Assembly: GCF_016862995.1 (NCBI RefSeq)
Contig: NZ_BOOA01000037.1
Span: forward strand, 23,156-87,155
Direction of reading: 5' to 3'
DNA length: 64,000 bases
Origin: Acrocarpospora phusangensis
GTDB taxonomy: Bacteria > Actinomycetota > Actinomycetes > Streptosporangiales > Streptosporangiaceae
In this document: piece by piece, positions 8,556 through 16,100 of the stretch
Layout: each line of letters starts with the position of its first letter
Numbering within the stretch: position 1 is the first letter of the stretch
Translations under genes and position numbers: made by a program
Notes under the pieces: model-generated
The model's input: the letters and a program-made list of their open reading frames with translations, nothing else
What the model was told of the DNA's origin: nothing
Databases searched by the model: none

Positions 8556-9613
8556 CCCGTGTGACCGTCGTCTGGTCGGCGGAGACGCTGGCGCACGATC
8601 CCGGAGCCGAGATCTGGCTCGGGACGCGTACCCCGGGAACGGAGGTCGCGGAGCGGGTCACCGTCATCCGCGACGAGTTGGCGGCGGGCGGATTCCCGAT
8701 CGTCGAGGCTGCGCCGCACGGGGACGAGGTCCTGCGGTCGGTCCACGACCCCGCCTTCGTGGACCATCTGCACGGCATCTGGCAGAAGTGGGAGGACGGC
8801 GGCTACCCGCGTGACTACGGCCAGGATCGCGTGGTCCCCTACGTCTTCCCGACCGAGGCCATGCTCGCCGGCATGCCCGCGCACGACCCGGCGGCCACAC
8901 ACGCCCGCGCCGGTCTGTACTGCTACGACACGATGACCCTGGTCGGCCCCGGCACCTGGCGCGCGGCACGGGCCGCCGTGGACGCCGCCCAGACCGCCGC
9001 CGACCTGGTCGCCTCGGGGGAGCGGGTGGCGTACGCGCTCTGCCGCCCGCCCGGCCACCACGCCACCCCGGCTGGTTACGGCGGTTCCTGCTACCTGAAC
9101 AACGCCGCCGTCGCCGCCCAGGCTCTCCGCGACCACGGCTTCGCCAGAGTGGCGATCATCGACGTGGACGCCCACCACGGCAACGGCACCCAGGCGATCT
9201 TCTGGGACCGCCCGGACGTCTTCTACGGCTCCGCCCACGTCGACCCCGGCGCCGGCTGGTTCCCCCACTACTTCGGCTTCGCCCATGAAACCGGCGCAGG
9301 CCCCGGCCACGGAACCACCCTCAACATCCCCATCGCCCCCGAATCCGGCGACGCCGCCTGGCTCTCCGCCCTCACCCGCCTCCGCGACGCCGCCGAGGCC
9401 TTCGGCGCCGAAGCCGTCGTCGTCTCCCTCGGCGTCGACGCCGCCGCCGACGACCCCGAAAGCCCCCTCCGCGTCACCACCACCGGCTACCACGAAACCG
9501 GCTCCGCCATCGCCTCCCTCGGCCTCCCCACGGTCGCCGTCCAGGAGGGCGGCTACCACCTGCCCTCCCTCGGCACCCTGGTCACCGCGACCCTCCGCGG
9601 CCTGAGCGGATAG
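8552..9613 (+). CDS. Histone-deacetylase-fold amidohydrolase (acetylpolyamine amidohydrolase type)
   Basis: A 353-residue zinc amidohydrolase of the arginase/deacetylase fold. Hallmarks: the His pair in CRPPGHHATPAG, the zinc ligands Asp and His in IDVDAHHGNGTQ, the third Asp in SLGVDAAADDP, and the late VQEGGYHLPSLG loop with the GGY element. Bacterial members deacetylate acetylpolyamines or other N-acetylated small amines. It is translationally coupled to the M20 peptidase and sits at the end of the peptide-uptake operon. It may therefore deacylate a component of the imported compound, an inference from context only. Length matches the acetylpolyamine amidohydrolase class. Confidence 0.88.
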   Translation: MTRVTVVWSAETLAHDPGAEIWLGTRTPGTEVAERVTVIRDELAAGGFPIVEAAPHGDEVLRSVHDPAFVDHLHGIWQKWEDGGYPRDYGQDRVVPYVFPTEAMLAGMPAHDPAATHARAGLYCYDTMTLVGPGTWRAARAAVDAAQTAADLVASGERVAYALCRPPGHHATPAGYGGSCYLNNAAVAAQALRDHGFARVAIIDVDAHHGNGTQAIFWDRPDVFYGSAHVDPGAGWFPHYFGFAHETGAGPGHGTTLNIPIAPESGDAAWLSALTRLRDAAEAFGAEAVVVSLGVDAAADDPESPLRVTTTGYHETGSAIASLGLPTVAVQEGGYHLPSLGTLVTATLRGLSG

Positions 9614-9703
9614 CGATACGTAACAGATCCGTCACCCATCCGAATATGGTCACTGACCGTGACCTCCGGGAAGCATGAAGTCCCCTGGAGAGCGGAGGCG
9701 GAT

Positions 9704-10222
9704 GTGGCCAGTGAGTTCCAGCGCAGGAAAGTCGTCGCGGTCTTCGACGCGATGGACGTGGACGGCGACGGGAGGCTGACCGAGGCCGACTTCCAGGCGC
9801 TCGCCCGGCGCTGGACGGCGGTCGCCGGGCCCGCCGACCCGGAGCGGCTGGCCGCCGTCATGACCGGTTGGTGGCCGGTGCTCAAGTCCGCCTCCGGCAG
9901 GGACGCCGTCAGCCTCGACGACGTGCTGCTCGTCGTGGAGCGGCTCGGCGAGATGGCGGACGCGGTCTCCGGCACCGCCGACGCGATGTTCGAGGCCATC
10001 GACCTGGACGGGGACGGCCTCATCTCCCGCGCGGAGTACGCCGCGCTCATCCAGACCTGGAACGGCACGCCCGCCGCCACCGACGAGATCTTCCCCCGTC
10101 TCGACCTGGACGGCGACGGCCGGATCACCCGCGACGAGTTCCGCGTCCACTGGACCGAATTCTGGGCAGGCGACAACCCGGACGCCCCCGGGACCTACGT
10201 CTTCGGCGCGCTGGTGGAGTGA
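9704..10222 (+). CDS. EF-hand calcium-binding protein (calerythrin-like)
   Basis: A 172-residue protein with paired EF-hands and no signal peptide. GTG 9704 after GGAGG gives the usual start before ASEFQRRKV; an in-frame GTG at 9659 is possible. Canonical loops are DVDGDGRLTEAD (about residues 18-29), DLDGDGLISRAE (about 103-114) and DLDGDGRITRDE (about 137-148). A fourth hand around SGRDAVSLDD is degenerate. This three-plus-one pattern is that of calerythrin and actinobacterial sarcoplasmic-type calcium buffers. Its last 42 bases recur immediately downstream as a diverged direct copy. The cellular role is probably intracellular calcium buffering or sensing. Confidence 0.88.
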   Translation: MASEFQRRKVVAVFDAMDVDGDGRLTEADFQALARRWTAVAGPADPERLAAVMTGWWPVLKSASGRDAVSLDDVLLVVERLGEMADAVSGTADAMFEAIDLDGDGLISRAEYAALIQTWNGTPAATDEIFPRLDLDGDGRITRDEFRVHWTEFWAGDNPDAPGTYVFGALVE

Positions 10223-10262
10223 CAACCCGGACGCTCGCGGGATGTACGTCTTTGGCGCGCTC
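10172..10262 (+). repeat. Tandem duplication of the EF-hand gene's 3' end
   Basis: The bases 10172-10211, encoding DNPDAPGTYVFGA, recur at 10221-10260 with 5 mismatches in 40 and no gaps. In frame the copy reads DNPDARGMYVFGA. The second copy starts inside the stop codon of the real gene. It looks like the leftover tail of a second, paralogous EF-hand gene whose body was deleted. Confidence 0.75.
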
Positions 10263-10430
10263 GCCGCAGTCGCCGCCCGCCAGGAGAGTGATGCGTTTGA
10301 TCGTGACCGTCACGTTCACGATCGGGTCCGCGGCGGCGGGGGTCTGGAGCAGCGTGAGCAGCCCCGCCCCCAGTACCTCCACCAGGAACACTCGTAAAGG
10401 GTGTGCATGTGACGAACGGTAGGTATGCGC
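10263..10430 (-). pseudogene. Probable remnant of a secreted-protein gene
   Basis: On the minus strand this stretch reads as a hydrophobic, signal-like segment (LVEVLGAGLLTLLQTPAAA) followed by DPIVNVTVTIKRITLLAGG. It then runs into the antisense of the duplicated EF-hand tail. A signal peptide followed by a beta-rich start that ends abruptly suggests the 5' end of a secreted-protein gene truncated by a deletion. No clean start codon with a ribosome site is seen, and the family is not recognised. The rest of the gap up to 10517 shows nothing else recognisable. Confidence 0.35.
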
Positions 10431-10517
10431 GTACGCAGGGCGCCTGAGCATGCCCCTGCTCAAATCCTTCGCGCGGCGGAGGCCGGCCCGTCGGCGTGGC
10501 CGCTATTCTCCGGCCTC

Positions 10518-11249
10518 ATGATTATTCGATTACTGGGCGTCGCCGCGGCCGTCCTCGTGACGGTCTCCGGTACGGCGCACGCGCATCCCGTCAAGGGCGA
10601 GCCCACACTCACCCACAACAAGATCTACAAGAAGCCCGCACTGCCCAAGACCACCTGCAAGCCGGCCAAGGGCACCTCCAAGTCCTCGACCGAGAAGTAC
10701 GTCAAGAAGCTCGTCTCCTGCCTGAACACGGCCTGGAAGGGCACAATCGACGGCTTCCAGCCGGTGAAGGTCATGTTCACCACGGAGAAGGAGTCCTGCT
10801 CCAGCGGGATGGACATCGCCGGCTCGTACGCCACGATCTGCGGCACGGTCATCAGAGTGCGGCTGGCCGACGACTGGATCAAGGCCAAGAGCGACCTGAA
10901 GGCGTTCGCTGTGATCACCCGGACCTGGAGCGGCGTCGTCCAGGGGCAGACGGGCATCGGCCAGGCGTGGTGGCGGATGGACAACGACCCGTCAGGGGAC
11001 GAGGTGGACGAGCAGACCCACCGCTTCTACCTGCAAGCCGACTGCTTCGCCGGGGTGTCCGCCAAGAGCCTCGGACGCAAGATCAAGGACTTCAAGGCGC
11101 TGATCGCCGGCATGGAGCCGCCCGAGTACGGCTACCTCAAGTACAACGGCAAGCCCGCCAACCGGGTGTACTGGCTAAAGAAGGGCTACCAGGCCGGCCG
11201 AGCCGGAGCCTGCAACACATGGACGGCAGGTTCGCCGAAGGTCGCCTGA
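10518..11249 (+). CDS. Secreted metallopeptidase-like protein lacking the HExxH motif
   Basis: A 243-residue exported protein with a signal peptide (about residues 1-23, ending GTAHA). It resembles the YpfJ-type neutral zinc metallopeptidase family (PF04228): conserved flanks TGIGQAWW and LQADCFAGV are present. At the place where family members read HEYGHHVQ, this protein reads RTWSGVVQ (nt about 10918-10941), so both zinc histidines and the catalytic Glu are gone while the spacing to the downstream QADCFAG block is kept. Four or more cysteines suggest disulfides. It is therefore probably a catalytically dead relative, a binder or inhibitor rather than a protease. The ATG at 10518 is chosen as the start of the signal peptide. 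Confidence 0.75.
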   Translation: MIIRLLGVAAAVLVTVSGTAHAHPVKGEPTLTHNKIYKKPALPKTTCKPAKGTSKSSTEKYVKKLVSCLNTAWKGTIDGFQPVKVMFTTEKESCSSGMDIAGSYATICGTVIRVRLADDWIKAKSDLKAFAVITRTWSGVVQGQTGIGQAWWRMDNDPSGDEVDEQTHRFYLQADCFAGVSAKSLGRKIKDFKALIAGMEPPEYGYLKYNGKPANRVYWLKKGYQAGRAGACNTWTAGSPKVA

Positions 11250-11335
11250 CACGCCAAGGGTGGTGGCAGTCCAACGAACCCGCGCCAAGAACAGAACGGG
11301 GCTCAGAACCTCTGACAGCATCAAGTCGGCCACTT

Positions 11336-11395
11336 TTGGCGCCGGTGCGGCGAGCAGCGTCACCTGCGTTAACGGCGCCGGATAACGGCGAGAAG
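11336..11395. repeat. Dispersed 60-bp intergenic element, copy A
   Basis: Sixty bases beginning TTGGCGCCGGTGCGG and including CACCTGCGTTAACGGCGCCG align without gaps to 33196-33255 (8 mismatches) and 34596-34655 (13 mismatches). The two GGCGCCG blocks can pair across about 30 bases. It lies between the metallopeptidase-like gene and the N-acetyltransferase, outside any credible coding region. Confidence 0.8.
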
Positions 11396-11477
11396 CGGCT
11401 AGCTGGGCCATTTGCCGGGCGCCCTTATCCGGGTCGACGGACTTGTCAGGTTCTTGGCGCGGGCACCACGGAATCGA

Positions 11478-12323
11478 TCAGGACGTTTTCGTGGTGAGCC
11501 ACTTTTCGTGGGCCGTCCATAAGCGTGGCCAGAGCTGGGCGCGTTCCTCCCACGTCAGCGTGAGGCCGAACACGTCCGCCAAGGCTTCGGCGAAATCTTC
11601 TTCGCGGTCGAGGACGGTGGTGGTGTCGCCGTGGCCGAAGCGGCGCAGGACCAGGCCGGTGAGGGCGTCCACGCCGTGCGCGTCGCGGCGCTGGATGGCG
11701 GAGGTCCGCACGAACGAGGAGTCCGGGGAGGTGCTGAGGTGTTTGTGCATGCTGTCGAAGGCGTCCATGCCGACCGGCCCCGGGCGCAGGTCCATGCCGT
11801 AGAAGCTGCCGCGCGGGTCGTGGTCGAAGCGCCAGCCGCCGGGTTCGGCTTCCGAGGGGCGCAGCCCGTACTCGAAAGGGCCCTGCCGGTAGGTGCCGGC
11901 GATCAAGGGGATGGGCTCGTGGATCGCGTCGCCGAGACCCGCGTCGACCAGCCATTCGCCGGTCGGGTTGTCGCCGGTGGGGAGGCCGGCGACGGTGAGG
12001 ACCAGGTGGTTGCCGACCGACCCGGCCGGGGACTCCGGAGTGCCCTGGACGCTGCCGAAGTGACGCGTGACCTGGTAGCCGAGAGCGGTCAGCAGCGCCC
12101 ATAACGCGCCGTTCAGGTGGAAGCAGTAGCCACCGCGACCGCCGACGATGCGGGCGGCCGACTCCATCGGATCCACGGTCGTGGGCTGGTCGAGCCAGAT
12201 CGCCAGGTTCTCGTACGCGACGCGTTCGACGTGGGTCTGCTGGAGCAGGAACAGCCCTTCCACGCTCGGCGGGCCGTCGTGCAGCAGTCCAAGCCTTCGC
12301 AGGTAGCCCTCGACATCGATCAC
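11478..12323 (-). CDS. nat: Arylamine N-acetyltransferase
   Basis: Acetyl-CoA-dependent acetyltransferase of 281 residues, cytoplasmic. The Cys-His-Asp triad is visible: Cys in GGRGGYCFHLNGAL, His in GNHLVLTV, Asp in WLVDAGLGD. The GTG at 12323 (IDVEGYLRRLG) gives the normal family length; a longer frame to 12494 is open but adds an unlikely Arg- and Cys-rich leader. NATs acetylate aromatic amines and hydrazines, and in actinomycetes some close amide chains in natural-product assembly; no such genes are adjacent. It is divergent from the response regulator and convergent with the metallopeptidase-like gene. Confidence 0.92.
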   Translation of the reverse strand: MIDVEGYLRRLGLLHDGPPSVEGLFLLQQTHVERVAYENLAIWLDQPTTVDPMESAARIVGGRGGYCFHLNGALWALLTALGYQVTRHFGSVQGTPESPAGSVGNHLVLTVAGLPTGDNPTGEWLVDAGLGDAIHEPIPLIAGTYRQGPFEYGLRPSEAEPGGWRFDHDPRGSFYGMDLRPGPVGMDAFDSMHKHLSTSPDSSFVRTSAIQRRDAHGVDALTGLVLRRFGHGDTTTVLDREEDFAEALADVFGLTLTWEERAQLWPRLWTAHEKWLTTKTS

Positions 12324-12382
12324 ACGCACACGGTATCCGCCGCCACCGACATTCTCCGGCGCCCGTGCCGTCCAGGCATGAG

Positions 12383-12444
12383 TGCACGATTTCTGCACAT
12401 TGATGGGTAACTCGTCTGCACGTCGGCGCTCTACGCTGCACGTC
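12383..12444 (+). promoter_or_regulatory. Repeated TGCAC boxes upstream of the response regulator
   Basis: TGCAC occurs at 12383, 12394, 12417 and 12437; the last two lie in identical CTGCACGTC nonamers. Spacings of 11, 23 and 20 bases are close to whole DNA turns, as expected for direct-repeat sites of OmpR-family regulators. The final box abuts the ATG at 12445, so it could give autoregulation or shared control with the divergent nat gene. Confidence 0.4.
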
Positions 12445-13134
12445 ATGGCATCTCCCCAGCAGCGGCGGATCCTCCTGGTCGAGGATGACGACACGATCGC
12501 CCGGGCCGTGCAGACCCGGTTGGCGGCCGAGGGGTTCGACGTGCGGGTCGCGAGCGATGGCGAGGGTGCGCTCGCGGCCTACGCCCGATCGGAGCCCGAC
12601 CTGGTCGTGCTCGACCGGCTGCTGCCGGGGCTGGACGGCCTGGAGGTCTGCCGGAGGATGCAGGCCGCCAGGCCGGTGCCGGTGCTCATGCTCACCGCAC
12701 TCGGGGAGGAGACCGACGTGCTGGTGGGCCTGGGGGTGGGTGCCGACGACTACATCACCAAGCCGTTCAGCATGCGCGAGCTGGTCGCCAGGATCCACGC
12801 GCTGCTGCGCCGGGTCGAGCGGGCCAGCCAGCTCGCGGCCGAGGACGCGGTGATCAGGGTGGGCAGCGTCGAGATCAACACCGCGGAGCGCCGGGTCTTC
12901 GTCAGCGGTGTCGAGGCCCAGCTCACGCGGACGGAGTTCGACCTGCTGAGGAGGCTGGCCGAACGGCCGGGGCAGGTGTTCGAGCGGGAACGCCTGCTGT
13001 CGGACATCTGGGGATTCTCCGAGGCCGCGGCCACGCGCACGGTGGACAGCCATGTCCGGGCGTTGCGCCGCAAACTCGGCTCCGGGGTCGTCAGGACGGT
13101 GCACGGCATCGGCTACGCGCTGGTCCGCCCGTGA
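12445..13134 (+). CDS. OmpR/PhoB-family response regulator
   Basis: Two-component DNA-binding regulator, 229 residues. The receiver domain (about 8-120) has the acidic pocket EDDD, the phospho-acceptor Asp in LVVLDRLLPG, the Thr in MLTALGEE, and the Lys in YITKPFS. The winged-helix domain (about 135-228) ends with RTVDSHVRALRRKLG and VHGIGYAL, typical of OmpR. The ATG at 12445 gives the standard N-terminus. The cognate kinase follows 64 bases downstream and probably belongs to the same transcript. Confidence 0.95.
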   Translation: MASPQQRRILLVEDDDTIARAVQTRLAAEGFDVRVASDGEGALAAYARSEPDLVVLDRLLPGLDGLEVCRRMQAARPVPVLMLTALGEETDVLVGLGVGADDYITKPFSMRELVARIHALLRRVERASQLAAEDAVIRVGSVEINTAERRVFVSGVEAQLTRTEFDLLRRLAERPGQVFERERLLSDIWGFSEAAATRTVDSHVRALRRKLGSGVVRTVHGIGYALVRP

Positions 13135-13198
13135 TCCGGCCGAACTTTCTCCGCCCAGGGGAGGTCCAACCGACCATGAGACGCAGTCGGGGCCGCTG

Positions 13199-16100
13199 AT
13201 GAGACCGCTGGACTTCCTCGGGAGGATCAAGGTCAAGCTGGGGCTGGTGATCGTACTGGCCGTGGTGACGGCCTTCGTGGTCAACGAGCTCGGTCTGGGC
13301 GCGGACCTGCCGGGCAACCTGCGCATCGGGATCGCCGTCGTCCTTGCGGTGATCATGGTGCAGTTCATGGCCAGGGGCATGACCAAGCCGCTCCGCGAGA
13401 TGGCCGCCGCCGCCCAGACCATCGCCAAGGGCCGGTACGGCCTGCGCGTCTCCGCCACCTCCCGCGACGAGGTGGGCGAGCTCGCCCGTGCCTTCAACGC
13501 CATGGCCGCCGACCTCGCCGAAGTCGACCGGCAACGCCGCGAACTGGTCGCCAACGTGAGCCACGAACTCCGTACGCCGATCACCGGTCTTCAGGCCGTC
13601 CTGGAGAACGTCGTGGACGGCGTCTCCCCGCCCGACCGGGAGACGCTCGGCACCGCTCTCGCCCAGACGCAGCGCCTCGGCCGCCTGGTCGCCCAGCTCC
13701 TCGACCTGTCCCGGCTCGACTCCGGCGCCCGCCCGATCGAGGCCGAGCCGTTCGACCTCGGCTCCCTCTGCGGCCAGGCCGCCCGCGAAGCCGGCCTGGC
13801 CAGCGACGACGTCACCGTCCACAGCGACGTCACCCCCGGCCTGCACCTCGAAGCCGACCCCGCCCTGCTCGCCCAGGTCCTCGCCAACCTCCTCGACAAC
13901 GCCGTACGGCACAGCCCCGCCGGCGGCACCGTCCGCCTGCGAGGCCGGGCTTCCGGATCCAGCGTCCAGATCACCGTCCACGACGAAGGCCCCGGCATCC
14001 CCGTCGGCGAACGCGCCCGCGTCTTCGAGCGTTTCTCCCGCCTCGACGCCGGCCGCGCCGCCGACGCCGGAGGCGCCGGTCTCGGCCTGGCCATCGCCAA
14101 GGAGATCGTCGAACTCCACCAGGGCACCATCCGCGTGATCGACCATCCGCGCGGCTGCCACATGCTCGTCCAACTGCCAGGGAGAACCCAGATGCCAGGC
14201 ACCTCGGCCGACCCTCTCCAGAACGATGCCGACTCCGCCGCTTCATCGGCCCAAGGCTCACGAACGCAGGGCTCCGGGAAGCAGGGCTCCAAAGTGCAAC
14301 GCGGTTCGGGGGTACGAGCTTCTGGGGTGCGAGGGTCTGGGCCGCAGAGATCTGGTGCGCAAGACACTGAGGCACGAAGGTCCGGGACACAGTCGGGGGC
14401 ACAGAGCTCTGGAGTGCAAGGGTCTGGAGTGCAGTGGTCTGGAGCGCGAGAGTCTGGGGCGCAAGAGTCGTGGGCGCAAGGCTCTGGAGTGCAAGGCTCT
14501 GGAGTGCAAGGGTCTGGAGTGCAAGGGTCTGGAGTGCAGGAGTCCGGAGTGCAGTGGTCTGGAGCGCGAGAGTCTGGGGCGCGAGGTGTCTCGGAGGCTC
14601 GCATCGTTCTGGGCGCTGCTTCGAGTTCGGCGGCGACCGGGTCTGTCGTGGCCCGAGTAGAGCCGGCGGATTCCGTGACCCCGAACGGTTCGGTCTCCCA
14701 GAGCTTGGCGCGCGAGTCCGCTGAAGTGCAGGGAGCCGATCCGGCTGGCGATCACCTCTCTGGCGCGGATGCGGAAGGGACACGTGTGACATCGTCTGAA
14801 GCCGTTTCCGGCGGGATGTCGGGGGCGTCCCATGGTTCGGCTGGGGCTGTTTCCGGTGCCGTTTCCGGAATATCCGGTGGTTCGTCGAATGCGCTCGGGA
14901 GTGTGCCGGAGATGTCCGGTGGTTCGTTGCCGGAACCTGCTGCGATCAACTCAGCGGGGCCTGCTTCCGCGAGATCGTCCGAGCCTCCTCCTGCGAAATC
15001 GTTCGATGGTTCTGCGGGATCGTTCGATTCTGGTTCTGCGGGATCGTCCGAGCATCGTTCTGCCAAATCGTCCGAGTCAGGTTCTGCGGGATCATCCGGA
15101 TCTGGCTCGGCGGGCTCGTCCGGGTCCGAGAAGCCAGTCAGCGGATCCTCCGCGGCTGCCGCGAGGCAGGCGGCTCCGATCACGGCGCCGGTGCTTCGTC
15201 CGGCGGGTGTTCCGCCTGTGCGCCCGCCCGGATGGCCGCCTCCGGGAGGTTCGTACTATTCGATGCCGCCGCGAGGGTCCGGGGCGAAGAGCGGGCAGGC
15301 CGGGCTCGGTGCGGGCATGGGCATGATGCTGGGGTTCTTCGTCGGTGCCGTGCTGGTGATACTCGCCGGCAACACGCTGGACGGGCTGGGCGGAGTGATC
15401 GTGGTGCTCCTGGTCAGCGGCGGCGGTGCCGTGGCCGGTGCCATGGTCGGTTCCTCACGCGGCAGTCAGTCCTATCCGGCACCCGCCGATTTCGGCCCCT
15501 ACCCATGGAACCCACCCCCCGGCTCGGCCTCTCCGGCCGCCAAGGAGACGACCGAGGTGACCGTTCCGGCCGCCGCCGGTCAGACGACGGCGGTGACCGC
15601 TCAGGCCACCTCGGAGGAGGTAACGGCGGTGACCGTTCCGGCTACCTCGGGGGAGGCAACAGGGGTGACCGTTCCGGCCACCTCGGGGGAGGCAACAGGC
15701 GTGACCGTTTCGGCCGCCTTCGAGGAGGCGGTGCCGGTTGCGGCTGGTTCCGCGGAGGATCCGCCGGTTTCGGCCGCCGCTGCTGCGGCCGAAGTCGTGG
15801 CGGCTGATGGCGGAAGCGCTTCGCGGGGCGCGGTGGTGGCAGACGCGCAGCGTACCGAGCCTGGGCATGCGGCTCCGGAGGGTGAGCGCCCGGGTGTGCA
15901 GCAGCCGAGGGCCGGGTCGTCGCGGGAGTACAGGCCGTATCCCGGCGCGTATGGCCAGTCTGCCGCTTATGGGCCACCGGGTGGATACGGACCTCCCGGA
16001 GGGCCGCCGCCCGCTTATGTTCCGCCGCCGCTCTTCCCACGGCCGGACCTGCCTGACACGCCGTCGTGGGTGCTGCCGGCGGCGGCCGTGGTCGGGGTCG

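Noticed and set aside
11250..11335. Possible extra gene after the metallopeptidase-like protein
   Set aside because: Short frames there lack start, ribosome site and coding character; only the dispersed element just downstream is supported.
14395..14590. Repeat array considered as CRISPR
   Set aside because: Units are 15 bases, directly abutting with no spacers, in frame with a protein linker, and no cas gene is near.
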